Source of the DNA: a bacterium
Lineage (GTDB): Bacteria > Desulfobacterota > Binatia > HRBIN30 > CADEER01
Assembly: GCA_019637795.1 (NCBI GenBank)
Contig: JAHBUY010000003.1
Location: 443,409 to 507,408 of the forward strand
Direction of reading: 5' to 3'
Length of the DNA: 64,000 bases
Shown here: positions 24,502-33,238 of the stretch, in pieces
Numbering within the stretch: position 1 is the stretch's first letter
Layout of the letters: every line of letters starts with the position of its first letter
Made by a program: the position numbers and the translations under genes
The notes under the pieces: generated by a model
What the model was told of the DNA's origin: nothing
The model's database searches: none
The model's input: the letters and a program-made list of their open reading frames with translations, nothing else

Positions 24502-25965
24502 CTACCCCCACGCCCCCGTGTCCGACCAGCGCCGGCGCAGCAGCAGCGCGAGCACGCGCACGAAGGTGTCGACCGTCTGGTAGCGGCCGTGGACCTGCAG
24601 GTACTCGAGGTCGCGGCTGTAGTAGTTGATCGGGATCTCGATGATGCGGCGGCGGGCGCGCAGGACCTCGATGACCATCTCGGGAAAGATCTCGGCGTCC
24701 TCGGACGTCAGATTGTCGCGGATGGTGGTGTAGGTCGAACGCCAGAGCGCGCGGTAGACGCAGCAGATGTCGGTGAAGCGGCACTCCAGCCGCCACCACA
24801 GCATCTGCAGCAGCTTGGCGAGAACGATGTGCGCCAGGCGGACGATGCCGCGCATGTTGGTGCCCTGTTCGATCATCTGCCTCGTGGTGCGGGTGCCGAC
24901 CACCATGTCGGCGTCGCGCAGGTAGACGAGGAACTTGCCGACGTCGCGCGGCGCGAAGGTGTCGTCGCTGCAGGCGAGCAGCAGGATGTCCCCCGCGGCC
25001 CGGTCGAGGCCGAGCTTCACCAGCGTGGCGATGCGCGCCGTCGGGTCGTCGGCGGTGACCAGGCGAACCCGCACCCCGTCGGCGACGCGCTGCAACGCCG
25101 GCGTGGCGGAGCGGGCGACGGCCACGACCTCGTCGACCCCGGCCTCCTCGGCGTAGCGGGCGACGACCCGCGCCGCGCCCTCGTCCTCGCCGTCGACCAC
25201 GTAGACGAAGCTGGTGCGTTTGCGGTCGAAGGCGTGATCGCGCACCAGGTAGTTGGCGGTGTTGAGGTCGTCGCGCGAGTTGATGTTGACGTAGTGGCCG
25301 CGCAGCGTGAACGGCGTCATGCGCGCGCCGGCGCGCGCCAGGCCGGCGAGCCACGAGGTCCAGTCGCGCGGCCCGCTCTCCGGCCCGCCGGCGTAGGCCT
25401 GCTCGAGGCGGCGGAAGATCTCCGGCTGGATCAGGTAGGTGCCGGTGCCCATCATGCGGCCGATCGGGTGCGTCGGCTTCTCCACCAGGTCGACGATGCG
25501 GCCGTCGCGCACCTCCATCGCGTAGTTCTTGCGGATCTGCTTGGCGTACTCGGCGGCGATCTGCCCGCACACGACCAGCGACTGCGGGTCGGCGGTGGTC
25601 AGCAGCTCACCGTGGTTGGAGTCGACGTAGCACTCGTCGGCGAGCAGCATCACGCACGGCCGGTCGATCGTCCGCCCGGCGAGGAACACCGAATAGGGCA
25701 GCTCGAGATTGATGCGCGGATTGTCGACGTAGGTGATGGCGACGCCGAGGCGCGCGCCGTCGCCGAAGTGGCGCTTGATCACCTCGCCGTGATGGCCGAC
25801 GACGATGCGCACGTCGCGCACCGCGAGCTGGTCGCGCAGCAGCTCGACGTTGCGCTGCAGGTTCGGCACCCCGTCGACGTCGAGCATCGATTTCGGCACC
25901 GTCGCCGTGTACGGGTAGGCGCGCACGCCACGGCCGGCGGCGGGGAGGAGGCCGATCAGGGACAT
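24502..25965 (-). CDS. Nucleotidyltransferase-GT2 fusion protein
   Basis: This 487-residue two-domain enzyme begins with a sugar-phosphate nucleotidyltransferase domain (residues 1-235) that has LLPAAGRGVRAYPYT and VPKSMLDVDG, as in RfbA/GlmU-type enzymes. The second domain (about 250-487) is a DPM-like GT2 with VVDGEDEGAARV, LACSDDTFAPRDV, TDICCVYRALW and RIIEIPINYYSRD. The fusion would let one polypeptide make an activated sugar and transfer it, perhaps to a polyprenyl phosphate. The frame is continuous with no sign of assembly artefact. It lies 116 bases after the GT2 at 26082 on the same strand. The sugar is unknown. Confidence 0.85.
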   Translation of the reverse strand: MSLIGLLPAAGRGVRAYPYTATVPKSMLDVDGVPNLQRNVELLRDQLAVRDVRIVVGHHGEVIKRHFGDGARLGVAITYVDNPRINLELPYSVFLAGRTIDRPCVMLLADECYVDSNHGELLTTADPQSLVVCGQIAAEYAKQIRKNYAMEVRDGRIVDLVEKPTHPIGRMMGTGTYLIQPEIFRRLEQAYAGGPESGPRDWTSWLAGLARAGARMTPFTLRGHYVNINSRDDLNTANYLVRDHAFDRKRTSFVYVVDGEDEGAARVVARYAEEAGVDEVVAVARSATPALQRVADGVRVRLVTADDPTARIATLVKLGLDRAAGDILLLACSDDTFAPRDVGKFLVYLRDADMVVGTRTTRQMIEQGTNMRGIVRLAHIVLAKLLQMLWWRLECRFTDICCVYRALWRSTYTTIRDNLTSEDAEIFPEMVIEVLRARRRIIEIPINYYSRDLEYLQVHGRYQTVDTFVRVLALLLRRRWSDTGAWG

Positions 25966-26003
25966 CGGGGTCGAGGCGCCTCGGGCTGTTGCGCGGTCAG
26001 GCG

Positions 26004-26047
26004 GTCAGGGACCGAAGGGCTGGTTCGCGAGGCGTCCCGTCCCTGAC
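26004..26047. other. Inverted repeat between glycan genes
   Basis: GTCAGGGAC (26004-26012) and GTCCCTGAC (26039-26047) form a perfect 9-base stem with a 26-base loop in the gap between the GT2 at 26082 and the fusion gene at 25965. There is no T-tract, so it could be a weak terminator, an mRNA-stabilising hairpin or an operator. Confidence 0.4.
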
Positions 26048-26081
26048 AGCGCCACGGCCCAAGCGCGTCACACCCCGCCCC

Positions 26082-27095
26082 TCACGCGCCCAGCCAGCGC
26101 AGGATGCGGATCACCAGGGTGTCCGGCGGCTCGTTGGTCGGCACCGGCATGCGGATGGTGATCTTGTCGCGGCGCAGGCGGCTGGCGAAGCCGTCGACCA
26201 TGCCGGTGACGAAGTGCTCCTGGCTCATCACGGCGCGGATGACGGCGCCGAGGGCGATGGCGCTGATGCGACCGGTGACGCCGATCATCATCATCAGCAG
26301 CAGCCACGCGAACTGGAACGGGTTGGCGTGCTTCTTGGCGAACAGGATGGCGTTGCGGCCGAGAAAGTAGCCGTAGGAGAAGACGATCGGCTTCGAGAGG
26401 TCGGCGCTCGAGGCGCCGCGGTGCTGGATGGCGGCGGTGTCGACGTAGACGACGCGGTAGCCGAGCTTGCGCGCCCGCATGCACCAGTCGACGTCCTCGT
26501 TCACCTGGAAGAAGTCCTCGTCGAAGATGCCGACCTTCTCCAGCGCCTCGCGGCTCATCATGCAGCCGTTGCCGATCACCCAGTCGACGTCCTTCGGCGA
26601 CGACTCCGGGTAGTCGCGCACGAAGCGCCCGTGCGTCTTGCAGAGCATCGGGCCCCAGTTGAGGATGCCGTACTTGCCCCAGGTGAAGGCGGGGTTCTGC
26701 ATGTAGAGGTTCTTCGCCCCGGTGATGGCGATGCGCGGATCGGCCTGCATCGTGCGCACCAGCTCCTCGAGGCAGTTGGCGATCATCTTGGTGTCGCTGT
26801 TGAGGATGAAGACGTACTCGGCGCCGTGCTCGAGCGCGTAGCGGATGCCGACGTTGTTGCCGCCGACGTAGCCGAGGTTGTCGTCGTTGACGATCAGCGT
26901 GATCCAGTCGTACTTGGCGCGCAGCGTCGCCACCGTCTCGTCGGCCGACGCGTTGTCCACGACCACGACCTCGAGGTTGGGATATGTCACCTCGGAGAAG
27001 CTCTCGAGGCAGGTCACGACGTCGTCGACGCGATTCCAGGTGAGGATGATGACCGTCACCTTCGGTGCGGTCGGGGCGGGGACGGATGCGGTCAC
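26082..27095 (-). CDS. GT2 glycosyltransferase
   Basis: This 337-residue GT2 has VTVIILTWNRVDDVVTCLES, VVDNASADET, NLGYVGGNNVGI, LNSDTKM and NEDVDWCMRARK. Hydrophobic C-terminal segments follow (LLLMMMIGVTG region), so it is probably membrane-attached. The GTG at 27095 overlaps the Wzt stop in GTGA, which fixes the start. The Wzt coupling links it to the exported chain. Unlike three other GT2 proteins in this window it lacks the RDRP-[IL]-P tail motif. Confidence 0.9.
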   Translation of the reverse strand: MTASVPAPTAPKVTVIILTWNRVDDVVTCLESFSEVTYPNLEVVVVDNASADETVATLRAKYDWITLIVNDDNLGYVGGNNVGIRYALEHGAEYVFILNSDTKMIANCLEELVRTMQADPRIAITGAKNLYMQNPAFTWGKYGILNWGPMLCKTHGRFVRDYPESSPKDVDWVIGNGCMMSREALEKVGIFDEDFFQVNEDVDWCMRARKLGYRVVYVDTAAIQHRGASSADLSKPIVFSYGYFLGRNAILFAKKHANPFQFAWLLLMMMIGVTGRISAIALGAVIRAVMSQEHFVTGMVDGFASRLRRDKITIRMPVPTNEPPDTLVIRILRWLGA

Positions 27096-28399
27096 CGCGC
27101 GCCTCCTTTCTGCCGTTGCCGGACGATGGGTTCGGGGGTGGCGGCTGCGTCGGCGGCGCCGACGCGGAAACTGACGCGGCCCTGCAGGTCGGCGTAGCTG
27201 ATCCGCCCGTGCATGTCGGCGCCGGTGTGGCGGCCGAGGCCGCCGTGGACGACGAATTCGATCGCCGCCTCGACCAGGTCGTAGTACTGCGTGGAATCCT
27301 TGTCGGCCAGGCCGACGCCGACGCGGTAGCGGCCATTGCGCATCGCGGCCACGAAGCGCACCCGCCACTCGATGCGCTGGCCGGCGGCGAGCGACGGCGC
27401 CTGCGCGCCGAGCGCGTGGCTGGTGTCGCCGTACACCGGAAAGCCGTCGTCGGCGTTGATGCCGATGCCGAGGACCGGGGACTCGACGTCCTCCATGGCC
27501 TCGCACTCGATGACCAGGGTGGCGAGGTCGCCGCAGCGCACGCGACCGACGGCGCGGCCGGCCTCGTTCTCGATCCAGCCGCGCAGGACGCGGATCTGCC
27601 CCTCGCCCCAGACGCGCGTTCCGCCCGCCTGCGCCGCGGCCGCGGGCAGCGCCGTCTCGGCGGTCTGCTCGCGGCCCACCGTGCTGAGGTAGGCGGCGAT
27701 CACCGCGTCCGGATCGCCCTGGGCGGCGATGCGGCCGTGGTCGAGCCACACCGCCTCGTCGCAGAAGCGCTGCACCTGGCCGAGGTCGTGGCTGACCAGC
27801 ACCATCGTCTTGCGACGCTGCTTCAGGTCCTCGAAGACGTTGAGGCACTTGAGCTGGAAGTCGGCGTCGCCGACGGCGAGGATCTCGTCGAGCAGCATGA
27901 TGTCGCTCTCCGCCTGCAGCGCGGTGGCGAAGCCGAGGCGGGCGCGCATGCCGGTCGAGAGGTTCTTCAGCTTGGCGTCGCGGAAGCGGTCGAGGTCGGC
28001 GAAGCGGATCGCCTCGTCCACCCGCCGCGCCACCTCGCGGCGCGGGTAGCCGAGCACCGCGGCGTAGAGCTCGACGTTCTCGCGCACCGTCAGCTCGTTG
28101 CTGAAGCCGAGGCCGAGCTCGAGCAGCGCCGACATCGAGCCGTCGACATGCACCGCGCCGCGGTCCGGCGGCAGCAGCCCGGAGATGATCTTCAGCAGCG
28201 TCGACTTGCCCGAGCCGTTGCCGCCGATGATGCCGACGAAGGTCCCCGCCTCGATCACCAGGTCGACGCCGCGCAACGCCTCGAAGCGCTCGTAGGTGGT
28301 GCCGCGGAAGCCGCTGAGGATGCGCTCGGTGAGCGTCGTGTGCACCTCGTGCGGGATGCGGAAGGTCTTGTGGATGTCGCGCAGATCGATCGCCGGCAT
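27092..28399 (-). CDS. wzt: Wzt-type polysaccharide ABC exporter ATPase with C-terminal domain
   Basis: This 435-residue ATPase has Walker A GGNGSGKST (59-67), signature LSTGM (147-151), Walker B IMLLDE (167-172) and the switch histidine in VLVSHD. Residues about 255-435 form a Wzt-C-like beta-sandwich (VRCGDLATLVIEC, GIGINADDGFPVYG, YRVGVGLAD). In characterised systems this domain recognises a capped O-antigen end before export. That implies a modified chain terminus, for which the methyltransferases in the locus are candidates. It pairs with the permease upstream (115 bases away) and overlaps the GT2 downstream by 4 bases. Confidence 0.92.
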   Translation of the reverse strand: MPAIDLRDIHKTFRIPHEVHTTLTERILSGFRGTTYERFEALRGVDLVIEAGTFVGIIGGNGSGKSTLLKIISGLLPPDRGAVHVDGSMSALLELGLGFSNELTVRENVELYAAVLGYPRREVARRVDEAIRFADLDRFRDAKLKNLSTGMRARLGFATALQAESDIMLLDEILAVGDADFQLKCLNVFEDLKQRRKTMVLVSHDLGQVQRFCDEAVWLDHGRIAAQGDPDAVIAAYLSTVGREQTAETALPAAAAQAGGTRVWGEGQIRVLRGWIENEAGRAVGRVRCGDLATLVIECEAMEDVESPVLGIGINADDGFPVYGDTSHALGAQAPSLAAGQRIEWRVRFVAAMRNGRYRVGVGLADKDSTQYYDLVEAAIEFVVHGGLGRHTGADMHGRISYADLQGRVSFRVGAADAAATPEPIVRQRQKGGAR

Positions 28400-28514
28400 G
28401 GTCGTCAGCGCTTCCCGACGGCGCCCGCGCGGCGAACGCGACGCGCCGCGGCGGCATCGCGGCATGCCCCCGCTCCGCTCCGCGTTCTCGGCGTGGTGTG
28501 CATCCGTTCGGGGC

Positions 28515-29363
28515 TCAGAAGTGCTCCACGAGCCGGTGCTGCAGGCGGCGGAACATGTGGTAGCCGAGCAGGCAGACGCCGACCGACATGGCGGTCGTCA
28601 GCAGCAGGCCGCGGGCGCCCGGCCACCAGCCGTAGATGAGGGCGCGGCGGCTGTCGCCGATGATGCGGCCGACCGGATTGACCCAGACGATCCAGCGCCA
28701 GCGCTCCGGCACCATCAGGTCGAGGTAGATGATCGGCGTCAGCCAGAAGCCGACCTGGAGGACGATGTTCCACAGGTAGCCGACGTCGCGATAGCGCACG
28801 TACAGCGGCGCCAGGAACAGCGAGGTGCCGAGGGTGAGCAGCACCAGGTCGACGAGCAGGATCGGGAAGGTGATCGCCGGCATGGTCAGCGGCGTGCCGG
28901 TGACCCGCAGCAGCACCGCCAGCACCGCCAGATTGATGATGAAGGTGAGGCCGGCGCTGAGCAGGGCCGAGTAGACCATCACCTCGCGCGGCAGGACGGT
29001 CTTGGTCAGCAGCTCGGCGCGCGACAGCAGCGAGCCGGCGCCGGTCGCCGTCCCCTCGGAGAAGAAGTTCCACAGCGCCACGCCGAGCAGCAGGAACCCC
29101 GGGTAGTTGGGGACGTCGAGGCGCATGAAGAAGGTGAAGACGACGTAGTAGATGGCGAAGAACATCAACGGGTTGAGCACCGACCAGGCGTAGCCCAGGG
29201 CGGAGTGGGTGTAGCGGATCTTGAAGTCCTTGAGGGCGAACTGCAGCACCAGCCAGCCGTAGCTGGCGCGCCGGCCGCCCCAGCTCGTCGGCGCGCCCGG
29301 CAGAATGCGCCGCCGCCCGTTCGCCGCCGTGGCCGCGGGTTGTGCCCGTACCCCCCGTGTCAT
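28515..29363 (-). CDS. wzm: Wzm-type polysaccharide ABC exporter permease
   Basis: This 282-residue ABC-2 type permease has about six TM segments and the typical opening LQFALKDFKIRYTHSALGYAWSVLNP (abbreviated: KDFKIRY followed by GYAWSVLNP), plus LYVRYRDVGYLW and FWLTPIIY. It forms the channel with the Wzt ATPase for export of a lipid-linked polysaccharide. The ATG at 29363 has GGTGG upstream; a GTG at 29375 is the alternative. It lies in the middle of the minus-strand glycan operon, 93 bases after the GT2 at 29457. Confidence 0.92.
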   Translation of the reverse strand: MTRGVRAQPAATAANGRRRILPGAPTSWGGRRASYGWLVLQFALKDFKIRYTHSALGYAWSVLNPLMFFAIYYVVFTFFMRLDVPNYPGFLLLGVALWNFFSEGTATGAGSLLSRAELLTKTVLPREVMVYSALLSAGLTFIINLAVLAVLLRVTGTPLTMPAITFPILLVDLVLLTLGTSLFLAPLYVRYRDVGYLWNIVLQVGFWLTPIIYLDLMVPERWRWIVWVNPVGRIIGDSRRALIYGWWPGARGLLLTTAMSVGVCLLGYHMFRRLQHRLVEHF

Positions 29364-29456
29364 CGAAACATCCACCGATTACAGGGTTGCGCGGCGAGTC
29401 ACAACGGCGAAGAACGGGATGCCCGGCGGGCGGCGGCGAGCGGTCCGCGCGCCGCG

Positions 29457-30395
29457 CTAGCGCACGTCGGCCATGCCGAGGGCGGCGAAGGGGATGGGGC
29501 GGTCGCGCCAGGCGTCGAGGGCGCCGCGCAGGAAGGCGCGCTCGCGGGCGATGCCGGGGGCGTCGCGGCGCAGGGCGGCGCGGGCGGCGCGCCCGGCGCA
29601 GGCGGCGAGCGAGGCGGCGGCGAAGCGGAGCTGCTGCCGCGGCGCGCCGTAGCGCTGGGCGATGCGGACGCCGTTGCGGCCGAGGAAGTAGGCCTGCGGG
29701 AAGACGCGGTGGGCGCCGGGCGCCGAGCTCGAGCCGCCGCGGTGCAGGATGGCGGCGTCGCCGGCGTAGACGACGCGCCAGCCGGCGCGGCGGGCGCGCA
29801 GGCACCAGTCGACGTCCTCGTGGTAGCCGAACAGCGATTCGTCGAGCAGCCCGATCTGCTCCAGCGCCGTCCGCCGCCACAGGTAGCCGTTGCCGATCGC
29901 GACGTCGACGTCGCGCGTGCCGCGCCAGGGCGCGCCGTCGGGCTGGCCGGCGCCCTCGCTGCGCACCAGGAACGGCCCGTAGGTGAGCGTGCCGAAGGCC
30001 CCCCACAGGCGCGCCGGATCCTCGAGCAACAGGTTGCGGCAGCCGACCACGGCGATGCGCGCGTCCGACTCCGCCACCCGCACCAGCTCGTCCACCATGC
30101 CGGCGGTCACCTCGGTGTCGCTGTTGATCAGCAGCGCGTAGTCGGCGCCGCGCGCCAGCGCCCAGCGGATGCCGACGTTGTTGCCGCCGGCGTAGCCGAG
30201 ATTGCTCGGGTTGCGGATGATCGCCAGCCCGGGATGCGCCGCTTGCAGCGCCGCCACCGTGTCGTCGGCGGAGGCGTTGTCGACCACCACCGGCGTCAGC
30301 CGCGGGTAGGTCAGGCGGGGCAGGCTGGCGACGCAGCGCAGCACGTCGTCGCGCCGGTTCCAGGTCAGGATGAGCAGGACGACGTGCGGGGTCAC
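29457..30395 (-). CDS. GT2 glycosyltransferase, rhamnosyltransferase-like
   Basis: This 312-residue GT2 has VVLLILTWNRRDDVLRC, VVDNASADDT, NLGYAGGNNVGI, INSDTEV and HEDVDWCLRARR. Its C-terminus (AWRDRPIPFAALG) echoes the RDRPLPLRELGL tails of the two GT2 proteins near the Dlt-like module, so the three may be subfamily members with a common partner or substrate. The GTG at 30395 overlaps the GT4 stop (GTGA). It lies between the GT4 and the ABC permease, so it should act on the chain exported by Wzm/Wzt. Confidence 0.9.
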   Translation of the reverse strand: MTPHVVLLILTWNRRDDVLRCVASLPRLTYPRLTPVVVDNASADDTVAALQAAHPGLAIIRNPSNLGYAGGNNVGIRWALARGADYALLINSDTEVTAGMVDELVRVAESDARIAVVGCRNLLLEDPARLWGAFGTLTYGPFLVRSEGAGQPDGAPWRGTRDVDVAIGNGYLWRRTALEQIGLLDESLFGYHEDVDWCLRARRAGWRVVYAGDAAILHRGGSSSAPGAHRVFPQAYFLGRNGVRIAQRYGAPRQQLRFAAASLAACAGRAARAALRRDAPGIARERAFLRGALDAWRDRPIPFAALGMADVR

Positions 30396-31564
30396 CGCGC
30401 GCCCCGCAGGACCTCGTCGTACAGCGCCCGCGTCTGCGCCGCGATGTGATCCCAGCCGCAGTGCCGCTCGACGTAGCGGCGGCCGTTGGCGGCGCAGCGG
30501 GCGCGCTCGGCCGGGTCGTCGAGCAGCGCCTGCAGGGCGATGGCGAGGGCGGCGGGATCGCCGTAGGGGACGACGCGGCCGCCGTCGGCGGCGCGCACCA
30601 CCTCGCCGCAGCCGGAATCGTCGCACACCACCACCGGGGCGCCGCACATCAGGCCCTCGGCGGCGACCAGGCCGAAGATCTCGTCGGTGGAGGGATAGGC
30701 GACGACGTCGGCGTCGACGTACGCCGCGTTGCGGTCCTCGCCGAGCAGCAGGCCGGGGAAGAGGACGCGGTCGCCGAGGTGCAGCTCCTCGACGATGGCG
30801 CGCAGCGGCGCCTCCGGCATCATGAAATTGCCGGCGACCACCAACCGCACCGCCGGCGGCAGCCGCGCCAGCGCCCGCAGCAGGACGTCGACGCCCTTGC
30901 GCGGCGTGATCTTGCCGACGAACACGATCAGCGGCCCGTCGCCGAGGCCGAAGGCGCGGCGGAAGCTGCCGCGCGGCGGCAGGGTCGCGAACTCGGCCAG
31001 GCGGACGCCGTTGGGGATGACGCGGATGCGCGCCCGCCCGACGCCGACCCGCTCGTAGTGCGGCACCTCGGCCTCGGAGACGGCGATGCAGGCCGCCGCG
31101 TGCTCGAGGATGTCGTCGGCGCCGAGCAGATCGAGGACGCGCTTGATGAGCACGTAGCGCTCGATCGGCGGCACCGTGCCGTTGCCGGTGAAGACGTAGG
31201 GGATGCGCCGGCGCCGCGCCGCGGCGCCGACCAGCGCCTCGAGCAGGTGGCGGTGCGAGTGGATGTGGACGATGTCGAACGCCGCCAGGTCCTTCCACGG
31301 CGCCTGCAGGATGCCGAGCGGCAGGTAGAGCTGGCGGTGGTAGGCGAGGCCGTTGTGCAGGTTGCGGAAGCGGCGGATGTAGACGCCGTCCACCGTCTCC
31401 TCCGCCGTCGCGCAGCGGCTGGCGGCGTCGAGCGCGTCGGTGGTCCACACCGTCACCTCGTCGCCCGCGGCCGCCAGGCTGCGGCAGACCTCGTAGGCGC
31501 AGCGGGGAATGCCGCCGTACGCCCAGGCGGGATAGAAGCTCGGCGAGACGTGGAGAATCCGCAC
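30392..31564 (-). CDS. GT4 glycosyltransferase
   Basis: This 390-residue retaining glycosyltransferase has GT-B fold. Its N-terminal domain starts ILHVSPSFYPAWAYGGIPR. The donor-binding domain has FVGKITPRKGVDVLLRAL and the E-x7-E motif in DEIFGLVAAEGLMCGAPVVV. The GTG at 31564 is chosen because the Rossmann opening strand begins two residues later. It follows the sulfatase-fold gene by 46 bases in the same operon. Enzymes of this family often start or extend O-antigen or capsule chains, but the sugar is unknown. Confidence 0.9.
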   Translation of the reverse strand: MRILHVSPSFYPAWAYGGIPRCAYEVCRSLAAAGDEVTVWTTDALDAASRCATAEETVDGVYIRRFRNLHNGLAYHRQLYLPLGILQAPWKDLAAFDIVHIHSHRHLLEALVGAAARRRRIPYVFTGNGTVPPIERYVLIKRVLDLLGADDILEHAAACIAVSEAEVPHYERVGVGRARIRVIPNGVRLAEFATLPPRGSFRRAFGLGDGPLIVFVGKITPRKGVDVLLRALARLPPAVRLVVAGNFMMPEAPLRAIVEELHLGDRVLFPGLLLGEDRNAAYVDADVVAYPSTDEIFGLVAAEGLMCGAPVVVCDDSGCGEVVRAADGGRVVPYGDPAALAIALQALLDDPAERARCAANGRRYVERHCGWDHIAAQTRALYDEVLRGAR

Positions 31565-31610
31565 AGGAGGCGCCGTGTAGTACGGCGGCGAGCCGCTTGG
31601 CCAGCCGCCC

Positions 31611-33083
31611 TCAGTCCGGGTTGTAGCCGAGGACGCGCAGGCGCTGGCGGGTCGCCTCGTCGAGCCGGCCCGCCTCGCCCACGCCCGCGCCGCGCGCGAC
31701 GCGGGCGGCGAAATCATCCAGCAACTGGCGCAGCGCCGGGCGCTCCGGATCGTCCGCGAGCGGCGCCTGCTCGCGCGGATCGGCGGCCAGATCGAAGGCG
31801 GTCTCGGCGCCCTTCGGGCCGACGATCAGCTTGCGATCGCCGCGGATGACGACCCGGCTGGGCGTCGGCTGGCGCGCCCCGAGCAGCGGGTAGAGCTCGC
31901 TGAAGCCGACCCCGCCGGGCGCCGCGCCCAGGGCCTGGCGGGCCGCGGTGAGCCAGCCGCGCACCCCGACGTGGGCGTCGATCAACGGCCACAGGCTCCG
32001 CCCCTCGAAGCCGGCCGGCGCCGGCACGCCGACGGCGGCGAGCACGGTGGGGGCGACGTCGAGCAGCGACACGACGGTGCGGATGCGCGCCGGCGCCGGG
32101 TGGCGCGTGGTCTCGATCAGCAGCGGGACGTGCAGGCTCTCCTCGAACAGGGTCATCCCGTGGCCGAGCCTGCCGTGCTCGAGCAGCTCCTCGCCGTGAT
32201 CGGCGGTGAACACCACCAGCGCGTCGTCCAGCAGCCCGCGCTCGCGCAGCCCGGCGAAGAGCGCCGCCAGGCGCTGGTCGATGGTGACCACCTCGGCGTC
32301 GTACAGGTCGTTCACCCCCTGCAGCAGCTCGGCGTCGGTGAGCGGCACGTCCTGCGAGCGATCGCGCGCCGCCCGCTCGACCGGCAGGCCCATGTGCTGG
32401 TGCTCGTCGAGGACGTGGTCCGCGGCGCGGTCGGTCACCGTGCGCGCCCGCGCCACGTCGCCGCGGCGCGCCAGCACGCGGTCCAGGATCTCGGCCGGCG
32501 CGTCGTACGGCGTGTGCGGCTCCATGTAGTGCAGGTAGAGAAAGAGCGGCCGCGCCCGCTCCGTCTCGGTGCGGCCGTCCAGCCACGCCAGCGCCTGCGC
32601 CGTCACCGCCTCGCCCGAGGCCTTGGCCAGCGGCCCGGACGGCCCGGACACCAGTCGCGCCACCGCGAAGCCGCGCGCCAGGCCGAGCTGCGGCGCCATG
32701 CCGCCGTGGCCGGAGATCGCCGCCGTCGTGTAGCCGGCCTCGCTGAGCGTCGCCGCCAGCGTCGGCACCGTGTCCGGCAGCGCCAGGCCGAGCGCCGTCT
32801 GGCCGTGCTGGGTCGGGTACAGCGAGGTGAACAGCGAGGCGACCGACGGCGCCGTCCACGAGCTGCTCGGATAGGCGCGCTCGAACACCGCGCTGCGCGC
32901 CGCCAGGGCGTCGAGGAACGGCGTCATGCCGCGGTCGTTGCCGAGAAACCCCATGCGGTCGGCGCGCAGCGTATCGACCAGCACGATGATGACGTTCGGC
33001 CGCCAGCCGCCGGCCGGCGGGCGACCGCCGCAGCCGGCGATCGCCACCACCGCCGCCAGCGCGGCCACGAGCGCACGAGCCAT
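31611..33083 (-). CDS. Sulfatase/alkaline-phosphatase-fold lipoprotein
   Basis: This 490-residue lipoprotein has lipobox IAGC in its first 20 residues. It carries IIVLVDTLRADRMG, SSWTAPSVASLFTSLYP, LHYMEPHTPYD and FTADHGEELLEH. It is close to the partial protein at 1-955 (SSWT-x-PSVASLFTS, YP-x-QHG) and again has Thr at the nucleophile position. It is the first gene of the long minus-strand glycan operon and is divergent from the secreted protein at 33239. Phosphoglycerol or phosphoethanolamine transfer, or phosphodiester cleavage, on the exported glycan are possible roles; none can be shown from sequence. Confidence 0.86.
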   Translation of the reverse strand: MARALVAALAAVVAIAGCGGRPPAGGWRPNVIIVLVDTLRADRMGFLGNDRGMTPFLDALAARSAVFERAYPSSSWTAPSVASLFTSLYPTQHGQTALGLALPDTVPTLAATLSEAGYTTAAISGHGGMAPQLGLARGFAVARLVSGPSGPLAKASGEAVTAQALAWLDGRTETERARPLFLYLHYMEPHTPYDAPAEILDRVLARRGDVARARTVTDRAADHVLDEHQHMGLPVERAARDRSQDVPLTDAELLQGVNDLYDAEVVTIDQRLAALFAGLRERGLLDDALVVFTADHGEELLEHGRLGHGMTLFEESLHVPLLIETTRHPAPARIRTVVSLLDVAPTVLAAVGVPAPAGFEGRSLWPLIDAHVGVRGWLTAARQALGAAPGGVGFSELYPLLGARQPTPSRVVIRGDRKLIVGPKGAETAFDLAADPREQAPLADDPERPALRQLLDDFAARVARGAGVGEAGRLDEATRQRLRVLGYNPD

Positions 33084-33131
33084 CGAACGATCCAGCGTAA
33101 ACCGAATCCGTCGGCTATCGCCAGCGCAAAG

Positions 33132-33156
33132 CCGCCGCGCCGGCGCGGCGCGGCGG
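33132..33156. other. GC hairpin in divergent intergenic region
   Basis: CCGCCGCGCC (33132-33141) and GGCGCGGCGG (33147-33156) form a perfect 10-base stem with a 5-base loop. It lies between divergent start codons at 33083 and 33239, so it is not a terminator. It could affect transcription starts or be part of a 5' leader. Confidence 0.4.
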
Positions 33157-33238
33157 TGCGCGGGCGCGCCGCCGGCGACGAATCCCATTGACCATGACCC
33201 GCGGCCAGTGCCAGGAAGCAGATAGCCAAGGGGGATAG

